64,000 nucleotides of DNA from contig JAEBDY010000004.1 of assembly GCA_049997955.1 (NCBI GenBank), positions 310,001-374,000 on the forward strand. The letters run 5' to 3'. Position numbers and translations under genes: made by a program. Origin of the DNA: Umezawaea sp049997955. Lineage in GTDB: Bacteria > Actinomycetota > Actinomycetes > Mycobacteriales > Pseudonocardiaceae. Positions 1 through 8,320 of this stretch are shown here, in pieces (position 1 is the stretch's first letter; the number at the start of each line of letters is the position of its first letter). The notes under the pieces were generated by a model that saw only the letters and a program-made list of their open reading frames with translations, ran no database searches and was not told the DNA's origin.

Positions 1-2
1 CG

Positions 3-56
3 GCGAGCAGCGTCAAGTCGAGCGTCATGAGCGGCGCGGGCACCGGGAAGATCTGA
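3..56 (+). CDS. C-terminal end of an unidentified gene cut by the window start
   Basis: One + frame is open from the window edge to a TGA at 54-56 and is followed within 7 nt by a strong hairpin, as expected for the 3' end of a gene. Only about 17 residues are visible, so no function can be given. An adjacent frame also stays open to position 60, so the frame choice rests on proximity to the terminator and is weak. Confidence 0.25.
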   Translation, partial: ASSVKSSVMSGAGTGKI

Positions 57-62
57 CCTGAA

Positions 63-105
63 GCGGGTGTGGGGCCCACTGCGCGGCGGCGGTCCCCACA
101 CCCGC
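63..105 (+). terminator. Terminator-like hairpin
   Basis: Perfect 12-bp inverted repeat: GCGGGTGTGGGG at 63-74 pairs with CCCCACACCCGC at 94-105 across a 19-nt loop. There is no U-tract, which is common for actinobacterial terminators. It probably ends the gene that leaves the window to the left. Confidence 0.65.
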
Positions 106-190
106 GGCCAGTTGTAGCACGTTCACAATGTCCGATGCGGGTAGGCGGCTTCGACGCCCTGAGCTGGGCTCATCGATGAACCGCCGTCCG

Positions 191-219
191 CATTCGACTT
201 CATTCGACTCTCATTCGAC
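191..219 (+). promoter_or_regulatory. Three helically phased CATTCGAC direct repeats upstream of the triple-repeat protein gene
   Basis: CATTCGAC occurs at 191-198, 201-208 and 212-219, a spacing of 10-11 bp that puts the three copies on the same face of the helix. They lie 150-180 bp upstream of the start at 369 in otherwise gene-free DNA (57-368). Such phasing is typical of regulator binding boxes. No regulator can be named, and I see no convincing -10/-35 pair nearby. Confidence 0.35.
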
Positions 220-368
220 AGCACGGAAACAGGGTTTTCGCGGGACACATTTCCGCAACGGTGAACCGGGCACTTTTTCGGTCCGTACTCCACAACGAAC
301 CGAGAACGACCCGCGCCCGCCTCGAAAGTTCGGGCGGGCACGGCCACCCGATCCTGTGAGGTGTTCCG

Positions 369-1502
369 ATGTCCCACGTCTTCCCCGAGCACAAGAAACG
401 CCGCATCGCACTGGTCGGACTCGTCGGCATCGCCGCACTCACCACCGCGCTCACCGCCGCGGCGTTGGCCACCGGCAACGACTCGACCGGATCGGCGCAG
501 GTCATCGCGTGCCCCAGCCCGGTCGACGCCATCCCGGCCGTCCCCGCGGGAGCCCAGGCCGAGGTCACCAGGGAACTGGCCAACCTGGACAACCAGATCG
601 CCGAAGCCAACAAGCGCCTCGTCGACACCGTCGGCCAGGGCGGCGCGAACTTCGTGGACAACGCCATCCTCGGACCACTGGAGGACAAGCGGGTCGCCGC
701 CCTGAACCGCATCGAAACCGCCATCGGCCGCCAGGCCGCCAAGCCGGAGGGGTTGGAGCGGTTCGCCCGCTGCGAACTGGGCGCACCCGGTGAGGCGGCT
801 CCCGCGCCGAGCACGACGACCAGCAGCGCCGCCGAGCAGCCCGAGGGCGGTGCGCAGGTCATCGCCTGTCCGAGCCCGGTCGACGCCATTCCGGCCGTCC
901 CCGCGGGCGCTCAGGCCGAGGTCACCAGGGAACTCGCGAACCTGGACAACCAGATCGCCGAAGCCAACAAGCGCCTCGTCGACACCGTCGGCCAGGGCGG
1001 CGCGAACTTCGTCGAGAACGCGATCCTCGGACCGCTGGAGGACAAGCGGGTCGCCGCCCTGAACCGCATCGAAACCGCCATCGGCCGCCTCGCCGCCAAG
1101 CCGGAAGGTCTTGAGGAATTCGCCCGCTGCGAGTTGGGCGACGCGGGCGAGGCCGCCCCCGCGCCGGAGGCGGGTACCCCGACCACGTCGAGCGCTCCCG
1201 CCGCGGGCGGCGGTCAGGCCATCGCCTGCCCCAGCCCGGTCGACGCGATCCCGGCCGTCCCCGCCGGCGCTCAGGCCGAGGTCACCAAGGAACTGGCCAA
1301 CCTGGACAACCAGATCGCCGAAGCCAACAAGCGCCTCGTCGACACCGTCGGCCAAGGCGGCGCGAACTTCGTGGACAACGCCATCCTCGGACCGCTCGAG
1401 GACAAGCGGGTCGCCGCCCTGAACCGCATCGAAACCGCCATCGGCCGCCTCGCCGCCAAGCCAGAGGGTCTTGAGCGATTCGCGCCCTGCGAGCTCCGCT
1501 AG
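369..1502 (+). CDS. Secreted or membrane-anchored protein of three near-identical 92-aa repeats
   Basis: 377 aa. A short basic N terminus (KKRR) and a hydrophobic segment at about residues 13-35 form a signal peptide or membrane anchor, so the rest should be outside the cell. The remainder is three tandem units (DNA 504-779, 861-1136, 1221-1496). Each starts IACPSPVDAIPAVPAGAQAE, contains LDNQIAEANKRLVDTVGQGG and ends with CEL. The two cysteines per unit, near each end, could form one disulfide per module. Helical middle portions are likely. Units are joined by Pro/Ala/Ser/Thr linkers of about 26 residues, typical of extracellular spacers. The start has GAGGTG 6 nt upstream. I recognise no family; a surface or binding role is only a guess. 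A terminator hairpin follows at 1512-1545. Confidence 0.9.
   Translation: MSHVFPEHKKRRIALVGLVGIAALTTALTAAALATGNDSTGSAQVIACPSPVDAIPAVPAGAQAEVTRELANLDNQIAEANKRLVDTVGQGGANFVDNAILGPLEDKRVAALNRIETAIGRQAAKPEGLERFARCELGAPGEAAPAPSTTTSSAAEQPEGGAQVIACPSPVDAIPAVPAGAQAEVTRELANLDNQIAEANKRLVDTVGQGGANFVENAILGPLEDKRVAALNRIETAIGRLAAKPEGLEEFARCELGDAGEAAPAPEAGTPTTSSAPAAGGGQAIACPSPVDAIPAVPAGAQAEVTKELANLDNQIAEANKRLVDTVGQGGANFVDNAILGPLEDKRVAALNRIETAIGRLAAKPEGLERFAPCELR
504..1496 (+). repeat. Three tandem ~276-bp coding repeats, period ~357-360 bp
   Basis: Units at 504-779, 861-1136 and 1221-1496 are nearly identical at DNA level, including synonymous positions over most of their length. The linkers between them (780-860, 1137-1220) have diverged much more. 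This indicates recent duplication or ongoing gene conversion of the modules rather than old domain duplication. Confidence 0.9.
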
Positions 1503-1511
1503 GAATTGCGC

Positions 1512-1545
1512 CGCCGGGATCCGCGGTGCCACGCGGGTCCCGGCG
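1512..1545 (+). terminator. Terminator hairpin after the triple-repeat gene
   Basis: CGCCGGGATCCGCG (1512-1525) pairs with CGCGGGTCCCGGCG (1532-1545), a 14-bp stem with a single G.U, across a 6-nt loop, 10 nt after the stop codon. Confidence 0.7.
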
Positions 1546-1587
1546 AGCAGGTACCGGAAGGTGCAAGGGATACGCCAGGGTGACGTA

Positions 1588-1616
1588 TTGACGTCGGTCT
1601 TGTTAACGCTAACACT
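1588..1616 (+). promoter_or_regulatory. LacI-type operator within a promoter for the GH43 operon
   Basis: TGTTAACGCTAACA at 1601-1614 is a near-perfect palindrome of the LacI/GalR operator type with a central CG. A -35 like TTGACG at 1588-1593 and a -10 like TAACAC at 1610-1615 (16-bp spacing) overlap it, so a bound repressor would block RNA polymerase. The same box occurs at 9321-9334 and 9578-9591. Confidence 0.7.
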
Positions 1617-1654
1617 GACGTGGTCGCCCTGCGGACTCCTCGGGAAGGGGCACC

Positions 1655-3100
1655 TTGCTCCCCACACCACGAAGGCCGATCCCCCGACGGCTGGCCACCG
1701 TGCTCGCCGTCGTCGCGCTAGCCCTGTCGCTGACCCCGCTCGCCGCCACCGCGTCACCCGCGCGCCACACCAACCCGCTGATCAACCAGCGGGCCGACGC
1801 GCAGATCTCGCGGCACACCGACGGCTACTACTACTTCACCGCGTCCGTCCCGGAGTACGACCGGGTCGTCCTGCGCCGGGCGACCACCATCCAGGGGCTC
1901 TCGACCGCACCGGAGACGGTGATCTGGCGCAAGAACTCCAGCGGAGAGCTGAGCGCCAACATCTGGGCGCCGGAACTGCACTTCATCGGCGGCAAGTGGT
2001 ACTCCTACTTCGCCGCGGGTCGCGCCGACGAGCCGTTCCGCATCCGCATGTACGTCATGGAGTCCTCCAGCGCGAACCCGCTGACCGGCACGTGGTCCGC
2101 CCCCACGCGGATCACGACGGCGTGGGACACCTTCGCCCTGGACGCCACGACGTTCGAGGCGAGCGGCGTGCGCTACCTGGTCTGGGCCCAGTCGGAGCCG
2201 GGCATCGCCACCAACTCCAACCTCTACATCGCCCGCATGGCGAACCCCAAGGCCATCACCGGCACCCCGGTGCGGATCGCCGTGCCCACCCGCGACTGGG
2301 AGACCCGCGGGTTCAAGGTCAACGAGGGCGCCGCCGTCATCCAGCGCAACGGCCGGATCTTCCTGTCGTTCTCCGCCAGCGCCACCGACGCGAACTACTG
2401 CCTCGGCCTGCTGACGGCCTCCGCGTCGAGCAACCTGCTCGACCCCGCGTCCTGGGTGAAGAACCCCGACCCGGTGTTCACCAGCAACGCGGCCACCAGC
2501 CAGTACGGGCCCGGCCACAACTCGTTCACCACGTCCGAGGACGGGCAGAACGACATCCTGGTCTACCACGACCGGTCCTACCGGGACATCTCCGGCGACC
2601 CGCTGTACGACCCGAACCGCCGCACCCGCGTGCAGAAGCTGTACTGGAACGCCGACGGCACACCGAACTTCGGCATCCCGGTGGCCGACGGCCCGACGCC
2701 GGTCCGGCTCCAGTCCTACAACTACCCGGACCGGTACGTGCGGCACTGGGAGTTCCGCGCCCGCGTCGAGTCGAACGTCACGACCCTCGCCGACTCCCAG
2801 TTCCGCGTCGTCACCGGCCTCGGCGGCGGCGGTTCGGTCTCGCTGGAGTCGACCAACTTCCCCGGCTACTTCCTGCGGCACAAGAACTACGTGCTCCACG
2901 TCGAGAAGGACGACGGCACGGCGGCGTTCCGCGGCGACGCGAGCTTCCAGCAGCGGGCGGGGCTGGCGAACGGTGCCGCGGTGTCGTTCGAGTCGACCAA
3001 CTTCCCCGGTCGCTACATCCGCCACACCGGCGTCGACGTGCTGCTGCAGGCCGTGTCCGATGCCACGGGCCGGGCCGACGCGACCTGGACCCTCCAGTGA
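1655..3100 (+). CDS. Secreted GH43 alpha-L-arabinofuranosidase-type enzyme with AbfB (CBM42) domain
   Basis: 481 aa. A basic start and hydrophobic segment ending near ATASPARHTN give a Sec or Tat-like signal peptide, so the enzyme is exported. A five-bladed GH43 catalytic domain spans about residues 35-345. It shows NPLINQRADAQI with the likely base Asp, WAPELHF of the second blade, and VNEGAAVI carrying the likely acid Glu. An AbfB arabinofuranose-binding beta-trefoil follows (about 348-480), with repeated NYPDRYVRHW / NFPGYFLRHK / NFPGRYIRHT motifs. GH43 with CBM42 is known from arabinan and arabinoxylan debranching enzymes; the exact substrate is inferred. The stop overlaps the GTG start of the next GH43 gene, so the pair is translationally coupled. 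Expression is likely under the LacI-type operator at 1601-1614. Confidence 0.9.
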   Translation: MLPTPRRPIPRRLATVLAVVALALSLTPLAATASPARHTNPLINQRADAQISRHTDGYYYFTASVPEYDRVVLRRATTIQGLSTAPETVIWRKNSSGELSANIWAPELHFIGGKWYSYFAAGRADEPFRIRMYVMESSSANPLTGTWSAPTRITTAWDTFALDATTFEASGVRYLVWAQSEPGIATNSNLYIARMANPKAITGTPVRIAVPTRDWETRGFKVNEGAAVIQRNGRIFLSFSASATDANYCLGLLTASASSNLLDPASWVKNPDPVFTSNAATSQYGPGHNSFTTSEDGQNDILVYHDRSYRDISGDPLYDPNRRTRVQKLYWNADGTPNFGIPVADGPTPVRLQSYNYPDRYVRHWEFRARVESNVTTLADSQFRVVTGLGGGGSVSLESTNFPGYFLRHKNYVLHVEKDDGTAAFRGDASFQQRAGLANGAAVSFESTNFPGRYIRHTGVDVLLQAVSDATGRADATWTLQ

Positions 3101-4431
3101 GGGGCATGGCGACGGCACTCGTCCTGATGCTGCTGGGTGCGGTTCCCGCTGCGGCGCAGCCGGTCGCGCCTCTCGCCACGGAGGCGTCGCGGTACACGAT
3201 GACCGCGTTCACCAACAGCAGCGAGTCCAACATGTACGTGTACCGGTCGTCCGACGCCGCGAACTTCGAGTTGGCCAAGGGACCCGCGTACACACCGCCC
3301 AGCGGTCTCATCCGGGACCCCAGCGTCATGCGGCACGTCGATGGCCGCTACTACCTGGTCTACACGACGGGGTGGACCGGGAACACCATCGGGTTCGCGC
3401 GCAGTGACAACCTGGTGGACTGGACGTTCCTGCGCAACGTCACGCTGCCGGTGGCGAACCTGACCCGCACCTGGGCTCCGGAGTGGTACACCGATTCCGA
3501 TGGCAGCGTGCACGTCGTGGTGTCGCTGTCCACGGACGGCGGGGCGTCGTTCCGGCCCCACTCGGTGCGTGCGCTGGACTCCTCGCTGGCGTCGTGGAGC
3601 GCTCCGGTGCCGCTGGCCGGGCTTGGGCCGAACTACATCGACACGTTCGTGGTGAAGATCGGGTCCACCTATCACGCGTTCGTGAAGAACGAGACTTCCA
3701 AGTACGTGGAGTACGCGACTGCTTCGAGTCTGAACGGGCCCTATTCGTTCCGGGGCACCGGGAACTGGGCTGGGTGGGGCGGGTCGTTGGAGGGGCCCGC
3801 TCTGGTGCGGTTGGACAACGGTGGGTGGCGGATCTACTTCGACGCTTACACGTCCGGGAGGTACTACTTCAGCGATAGTCACAACGGGTTTGCTTCTTGG
3901 ACCCCGAAGGCCGATCTGCCGGGTGGGTTGACCAGTTTTGTCCGTCATCTCACGGTGTTGCGTGAGCCTGCCGGGGTGGCGCCCGCCCCTGCCGTTGGGG
4001 GGAAGGTTTCCCTGCGTTCCGGGAACTTCCCTGATCGGTATTTGCGGCATCGGGATCTTCTTGCCTATGTTGATCCGGTTGGTGCCGGCAGTTCGGTTGC
4101 CGATCGGCAGGATGCCACGTTCACCGTTCGGGCCGGGTTGGCCAATGCGGCTTGCTACTCGTTCGAGTCCGTCAACCCTGGTGGTCGGTATTTGCGGCAC
4201 TGGGATTTTAGGCTTCGGCTTGACGCGAATGATGGCAGTGCCGCGTTTCGTGGGGATGCTACGTTTTGTTCACGGGGTGGGTTGAGCGGGGCTGGGGCTT
4301 CGTTCGAGTCGTTCAACTATCCTGGGCGGTATTTGCGGCATCAGGATTATGCCGTTCGGGTTGATCAGTACCAGGGTGGTGGGACGTTCAAGGCTGATGC
4401 CTCGTTCGGGCTGGCTGCGCCGTTGGGCTGA
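3097..4431 (+). CDS. Second secreted GH43 enzyme with AbfB (CBM42) domain
   Basis: 444 aa from the GTG at 3097, which overlaps the upstream stop (GTGA). An ATG at 3106 is the alternative start. The signal peptide is MATALVLMLLGAVPAAAQP. The catalytic region (about 25-295) shows LIRDPSVMRHVDGRYYLVYT (first-blade Asp), TWAPEW and SLEGPALVRL with the probable acid Glu. The C terminus (about 301-444) is an AbfB trefoil with three NFPDRYLRH-like repeats. Sequence similarity to the first GH43 is low in the catalytic part, so the two enzymes probably attack different linkages of the same arabinose-containing polymer. Third codon positions become less G/C-rich in the last 600 bp than in the neighbouring genes. 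A terminator follows at 4453-4483. Confidence 0.88.
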   Translation: MRGMATALVLMLLGAVPAAAQPVAPLATEASRYTMTAFTNSSESNMYVYRSSDAANFELAKGPAYTPPSGLIRDPSVMRHVDGRYYLVYTTGWTGNTIGFARSDNLVDWTFLRNVTLPVANLTRTWAPEWYTDSDGSVHVVVSLSTDGGASFRPHSVRALDSSLASWSAPVPLAGLGPNYIDTFVVKIGSTYHAFVKNETSKYVEYATASSLNGPYSFRGTGNWAGWGGSLEGPALVRLDNGGWRIYFDAYTSGRYYFSDSHNGFASWTPKADLPGGLTSFVRHLTVLREPAGVAPAPAVGGKVSLRSGNFPDRYLRHRDLLAYVDPVGAGSSVADRQDATFTVRAGLANAACYSFESVNPGGRYLRHWDFRLRLDANDGSAAFRGDATFCSRGGLSGAGASFESFNYPGRYLRHQDYAVRVDQYQGGGTFKADASFGLAAPLG

Positions 4432-4452
4432 TCCTGTGGGAGTTCTTGGCGG

Positions 4453-4483
4453 ATCCCGCCGGTGGGTTTGCCGCCGGCGGGAT
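4453..4483 (+). terminator. Terminator hairpin of the GH43 operon
   Basis: ATCCCGCCGG (4453-4462) pairs perfectly with CCGGCGGGAT (4474-4483) over an 11-nt loop, 21 nt after the GH43 stop. Confidence 0.7.
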
Positions 4484-4575
4484 TCGCTTGCGGGTCTCCT
4501 GCTGGTGGGTTCGCCGGTGGGCCTCCTGCTGGCGGGTTCGTCTTCGGTGAGTCTTTTGGAGGTGGGTCAGAACCC

Positions 4576-4688
4576 CCGCCACCCCGCTCGCGCAATTGTC
4601 TCCATCATTTTCCTTGATTTGTCAAGGCGGGAAAGATGCCTTGACAAACGAAGAAAAACGATGAGGGCGCTTCGGATCGGGGTGGCGG
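4576..4688 (+). repeat. Covarying hairpin element, copy A
   Basis: 113-nt palindromic element between convergent genes. An outer stem CCGCCACCCCG (4576-4586) / CGGGGTGGCGG (4678-4688) closes it. The conserved apical hairpin is TTTGTCAAGGC (4618-4628), loop GGGAAAGAT, GCCTTGACAAA (4638-4648). The middle arms (about 4606-4617 and 4649-4662) are T-rich/A-rich and pair imperfectly. Conserved boxes ATTGTCTCCAT (left) and GATGAGGGCGCTTCGGATC (right) flank the stem. Other copies are at 12654-12761, 17893-18005 and 30733-30845. The T-rich DNA after the element (4742-4776) may help terminate + transcripts. Confidence 0.85.
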
Positions 4689-4775
4689 AGGGGGACTGCG
4701 TGGGTTGGCTGGTTGCGTGCGTCCGCTGTACCGAGGTGGGTCTTTTGTGTTTGTCGTTTTTTGTGTTTGTGTTTG

Positions 4776-5753
4776 TTAGCGGCGGGCGATTAGGCGTTGT
4801 AGGACGATGAAGGTGAAGAGCAGGCCGCCGATTACGATCTTCGTCCACCAGGAGCTCAGGGTGCCGTCGAAGTCGATCAGGGTTTGGATCATGCCCAGCA
4901 CCAGGACTCCCAGTACAGTGCCGATTACGTAGCCTGAGCCGCCGGACAGGATCGTGCCGCCGATCACCACTGCGGCGATGGCGTCCAGTTCTGTGCCGAT
5001 CGCGCTCAGTGGGTCGCCCGACAGTTTGTAGAAGACCAGCAGCAGGCCGCCCAGTGCTGAGCAGAAGCCGCTCAGTGCGTACACCGAGATCTTCGTCCTG
5101 GCCACCTTGAGGCCCATCAGCACCGCTGACTGCTCGTTGCCGCCTACCGCGTACACCGTGCGGCCGAAGCGGGTGTAGTGCAGGAGGTATGCCGCCAGTG
5201 CGACCACCGCCAGTGCGATCAGGACGCTGATCGAGACGTGGGAGTCGCCCGGTAGGGGGATTTGGGTTTGGGCGATCACGGTGAAGAGGCCGTTGTCGAT
5301 CGAAGGGGCTTCCGTGCTGATCGTGAGGCAGAGGCCCCTGGCGAAGAACAGGCCGACCAGGGTCGCGATGAAGGGTTGGATCTCGAAGTAGTGGATCAGT
5401 GCGCCCATGCCCGTGCCGAGCAGCAGGCCGACCGCCAGCACCAGTGCGATCACCGCCGGTGCCGGCCAGCCCTGCTTGCCCAGCAGTTCCGCCGAGAGCA
5501 CGGTGGACAGCGCCACCACCGAGCCCACGGACAGGTCGATGCCGCCGGTGAGGATGACGAAGGTCATGCCGACCGCCACCACCAGCAGCCACGAGTAGTT
5601 GATGAACAGGTTGAACACGACCTGGCCGGAGCCGAAGGCGGTGTACTGCGTGGCTCCGTAGGTGTAGGCGCCCACCAGGAGGGCCAGGGTGGCCAGCATC
5701 GGCAGGTGCCTTTGTTGCGGGCGGTAGCCGGTGACGCGGGCGAGGGTGGTCAT
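4776..5753 (-). CDS. yjfF: Sugar ABC transporter permease, YjfF-like
   Basis: 325 aa, inner-membrane permease of the ribose/galactofuranose (RbsC) type with about 8-10 hydrophobic helices. The conserved block VVAVGMTFVILTGGIDLSVG and the late motif AAVVIGGTILSGGSGYVIGT are characteristic. The ATG start overlaps the stop of the other permease gene (ATGA), so it is the last cistron of the ytfQ-ytfR-ytfT-yjfF-like operon. In E. coli the homologous YtfQRT-YjfF system imports galactofuranose and arabinofuranose. With two GH43/AbfB enzymes opposite it, arabinofuranose or short arabino-oligosaccharides are the likely cargo (inference). It converges on the GH43 operon with hairpin element A between them. 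Confidence 0.88.
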   Translation of the reverse strand: MTTLARVTGYRPQQRHLPMLATLALLVGAYTYGATQYTAFGSGQVVFNLFINYSWLLVVAVGMTFVILTGGIDLSVGSVVALSTVLSAELLGKQGWPAPAVIALVLAVGLLLGTGMGALIHYFEIQPFIATLVGLFFARGLCLTISTEAPSIDNGLFTVIAQTQIPLPGDSHVSISVLIALAVVALAAYLLHYTRFGRTVYAVGGNEQSAVLMGLKVARTKISVYALSGFCSALGGLLLVFYKLSGDPLSAIGTELDAIAAVVIGGTILSGGSGYVIGTVLGVLVLGMIQTLIDFDGTLSSWWTKIVIGGLLFTFIVLQRLIARR

Positions 5754-6790
5754 GCGGAAACCTCCACGGCACTGGCCGGCACGGGGGCGGTGGGCACGGG
5801 AGGGCGGCGTCTGGTGCGGCGGATCTTCGCGCGGAACGCGGGTGACTGCACCAGGCACACCAGGAGCACCACCAGTGCCTTGACCAGCAACGTCGCCGTG
5901 TCGGGGATGCCGAGCGTGTAGACGGTGGTGGTGAGGGTCTGGATGAGGAGTGCGCCGATCACGGTGCCGCCCAGGGAGAAGCGGCCGCCGGTCAGCCTGG
6001 TGCCGCCGATGGTGAGGGCGAGGATCGCGTCCAGTTCGATCCACAGACCGGCGTGGTTCGCGTCGGCGCCGGAGGTGTTCGCGCCGATCATCAGGCCCGC
6101 GATGCCCGCGCACAGACCGCCGAACACGTAGACCAGCCAGATCAGCCTCCCCGACCGCAGGCCGGAAAGCCTGCCCGCCTCGGGGTTGCCGCCGACCGCC
6201 TCGATCAGCAGGCCCAGCGCGGACTTGCGGACCAGCAGGGAGCTGAGGGCGAACACCGCCATCGCGATGATGATCGACACCGGCACCAGCAGGAAGTAGC
6301 CGCTGCCGATCACCTTGAACGGGGCGGAGGTGATCGTGATGATCTGGCCGTCCGTGATCAGCTGCGCGATCCCCCGGCCCGCGACCATCAGGATCAGCGT
6401 GGCGATGATCGGCTGGATGCCCAGCACCGACACCAGGAAACCGTTCCACGCGCCCAGCGCGAGGCACAGGCCGAGTGCCAGGCCGACCGCGGCGATGGTG
6501 CCGCCCACGGCGTTCTGGTCGCTGAGCCCGCTCAGGTGCAGGCACGCGAGCGCGCCGCTGATCGCGACCACCGAGCCGACCGACAGGTCGATGCCGCGGG
6601 TGGCGACCACGAGGGTCATGCCGATCCCGACGAGGATCAGCGGTGCGCCCAGGCGCAGGATGTCGATCAGGCTGCCGTACAGGTGGCCGTCGCGCAGTTC
6701 GATCGAGAAGAACGACGGTTTCACGATGAAGTCGACCAGCAGCAGCGCCAGCAGCGCGCTGACGGGCCAGAACAACCGGTGCTTGGTCAC
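5750..6790 (-). CDS. ytfT: Sugar ABC transporter permease, YtfT-like
   Basis: 346 aa from a GTG start that overlaps the stop of the ATPase gene by 4 nt. It is a multi-spanning RbsC-type permease with ILVGIGMTLVVATRGIDLSVG near residues 50-70 and ILALTIGGTRLTGGRFSLGG towards the end. A cytoplasmic Arg/Pro-rich tail follows (KIRRTRRRPPVPTAP). It is expected to pair with the YjfF-like permease as a heterodimeric channel energised by the adjacent ATPase. Regulation is inferred from the operator at 9321-9334 ahead of the first gene of the operon. Confidence 0.88.
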   Translation of the reverse strand: MTKHRLFWPVSALLALLLVDFIVKPSFFSIELRDGHLYGSLIDILRLGAPLILVGIGMTLVVATRGIDLSVGSVVAISGALACLHLSGLSDQNAVGGTIAAVGLALGLCLALGAWNGFLVSVLGIQPIIATLILMVAGRGIAQLITDGQIITITSAPFKVIGSGYFLLVPVSIIIAMAVFALSSLLVRKSALGLLIEAVGGNPEAGRLSGLRSGRLIWLVYVFGGLCAGIAGLMIGANTSGADANHAGLWIELDAILALTIGGTRLTGGRFSLGGTVIGALLIQTLTTTVYTLGIPDTATLLVKALVVLLVCLVQSPAFRAKIRRTRRRPPVPTAPVPASAVEVSA

Positions 6791-8301
6791 GCCCTGCTCC
6801 CCTCGGCGATGACCGCCATGATCTCGTCGGCGGTGAGCGACTCGTTGTCCCTCTGCGCCACCACCTCCCGGTCCCGCAGCACGACCACGCGGTGGCTCAG
6901 GCGGAGCACCTCCTCCAGTTCGGCGGAGATGAACAGCACGGCCATGCCGTCGTCGGACAGCTTGGCGACGAGCCGCTGGATCTCCGTCTTCGCGCCGATG
7001 TCGATGCCGCGGGTCGGCTCGTCCAGGATCAGCAGCCGTGGCTCGGTGATGAGCCACCTGGCGAGCAGCACCTTCTGCTGGTTGCCACCGCTGAGGTCCT
7101 GGACCAGCGCCTCCGGTGCGGCCGGGCGGATGTCGAGCGCGTCGATGTAGCGGGCCGCCAGCTCGTCCTGCCTGCGACGGGACAGCGGACGTGTCCAGCC
7201 GCGAGCCGCCTGGAGGGCCAGCACGATGTTCTCGCGCACGGTCAGCTCGCCGACCAGCCCTTCGGTCTTGCGGTCCTCCGAGCAGTACGCGACGCGGTGG
7301 CCCATGCCGGTGCGCGGGGTGCGCATCGACACCGGGGTCCCGTCGATCCGCAGCGTGCCGCCGTCGGCGTGGTCCGCGCCGAACAGCAGCCGTGCCAACT
7401 CGGTGCGGCCCGACCCGAGCAGGCCTGCGAGCCCGACCACCTCGCCCTCGCGGATCTCCAGCGAGAACGGGGCGATCGCGCCCTTGCGGGTCAGCCCCTC
7501 GGTCTGGAGGAACACCTCACCGCCGGAGTGGCGGTGGGTGGCCTCCTCGATGTCGTCGAGCGCGGCCAGTTCCTTGCCGATCATCTTCGTCACCAGGTCC
7601 ACCGGGGTGATGTCCTCGGTGCGGTACTCGCCGACCAGCTTCCCGTTGCGCAGCACGGTCATCCGGTCGGCGACCGCGAACACCTGGTCGATGAAGTGCG
7701 AGACGAACAGGACCGCCATCCCCTCGTCGCGCAGCGTCCGCACCACCTTGAGCAGCCGCTCGACCTCGCCCGCGTCCAGGCTGGACGTCGGCTCGTCGAG
7801 CACCAGCACCCGCGCGGACACGTCGAGCGCCCGTGCGATCGCCACCATCTGCCGGACGGCGATCGACTGCGTGCCCAGGTCGGCCGAGACGTCGAGGCGG
7901 AGGTCCAGCCCTTCGAGCAGGACCTCCGCCCGACGCCTCATCGCGGACCAGTCGATGCGGCCGAAGCGGCGGGGCTCGCGGCCGATGAAGATGTTCTCCG
8001 CCACCGAGAGGTTCGGCAGCAGGTTCACCTCCTGGTAGACCGTGCTGACGCCCGCGTGCTGCGCCTCGGGCGGTCCGGCGAACGCCACCTGCTCGCCGCC
8101 CAGCACGATCGTGCCCGCGTCGATCCCGTGCACACCGGTCAACGTCTTGATGAGCGTGGACTTCCCGGCGCCGTTCTCGCCCATCAGGGCGTGCACCTCG
8201 CCGGGGAACATCCGGAAGTCCACGCCGTCGAGCGCGACGACGCCGGGGAACTCCTTCCGGATGCCGGTCATCTCCAGGATCGCTCGGGGATCCGTCATCA
8301 C
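6787..8301 (-). CDS. ytfR: Sugar ABC transporter ATP-binding protein, YtfR-like (two ABC domains)
   Basis: 504 aa, tandem ABC ATPase of the RbsA/MglA/YtfR class. The N-terminal domain has Walker A MGENGAGKST and Walker B RVLVLDEPTSSLD. The C-terminal domain has the degenerate Walker A typical of this class (GLLGSGRTE), the intact signature LSGGNQQKVLLARWL and Walker B RLLILDEPTRGID. Length is normal for the family. It couples ATP hydrolysis to sugar import through the YtfT/YjfF-like pair. It lies 19 nt downstream of the binding-protein gene. Two consecutive ATG codons are possible starts (8301 or 8298). Confidence 0.9.
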   Translation of the reverse strand: MMTDPRAILEMTGIRKEFPGVVALDGVDFRMFPGEVHALMGENGAGKSTLIKTLTGVHGIDAGTIVLGGEQVAFAGPPEAQHAGVSTVYQEVNLLPNLSVAENIFIGREPRRFGRIDWSAMRRRAEVLLEGLDLRLDVSADLGTQSIAVRQMVAIARALDVSARVLVLDEPTSSLDAGEVERLLKVVRTLRDEGMAVLFVSHFIDQVFAVADRMTVLRNGKLVGEYRTEDITPVDLVTKMIGKELAALDDIEEATHRHSGGEVFLQTEGLTRKGAIAPFSLEIREGEVVGLAGLLGSGRTELARLLFGADHADGGTLRIDGTPVSMRTPRTGMGHRVAYCSEDRKTEGLVGELTVRENIVLALQAARGWTRPLSRRRQDELAARYIDALDIRPAAPEALVQDLSGGNQQKVLLARWLITEPRLLILDEPTRGIDIGAKTEIQRLVAKLSDDGMAVLFISAELEEVLRLSHRVVVLRDREVVAQRDNESLTADEIMAVIAEGSRA

Positions 8302-8320
8302 TGGCCGTCCTCGACTCGGA

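Noticed and set aside
4349..4810. Shared peptide LSRRERCLDK in open frames over the four hairpin elements
   Set aside because: The shared peptide comes from the conserved apical hairpin DNA. Frames differ outside it, lack ribosome-binding sites, and are open on both strands because the sequence is palindromic.
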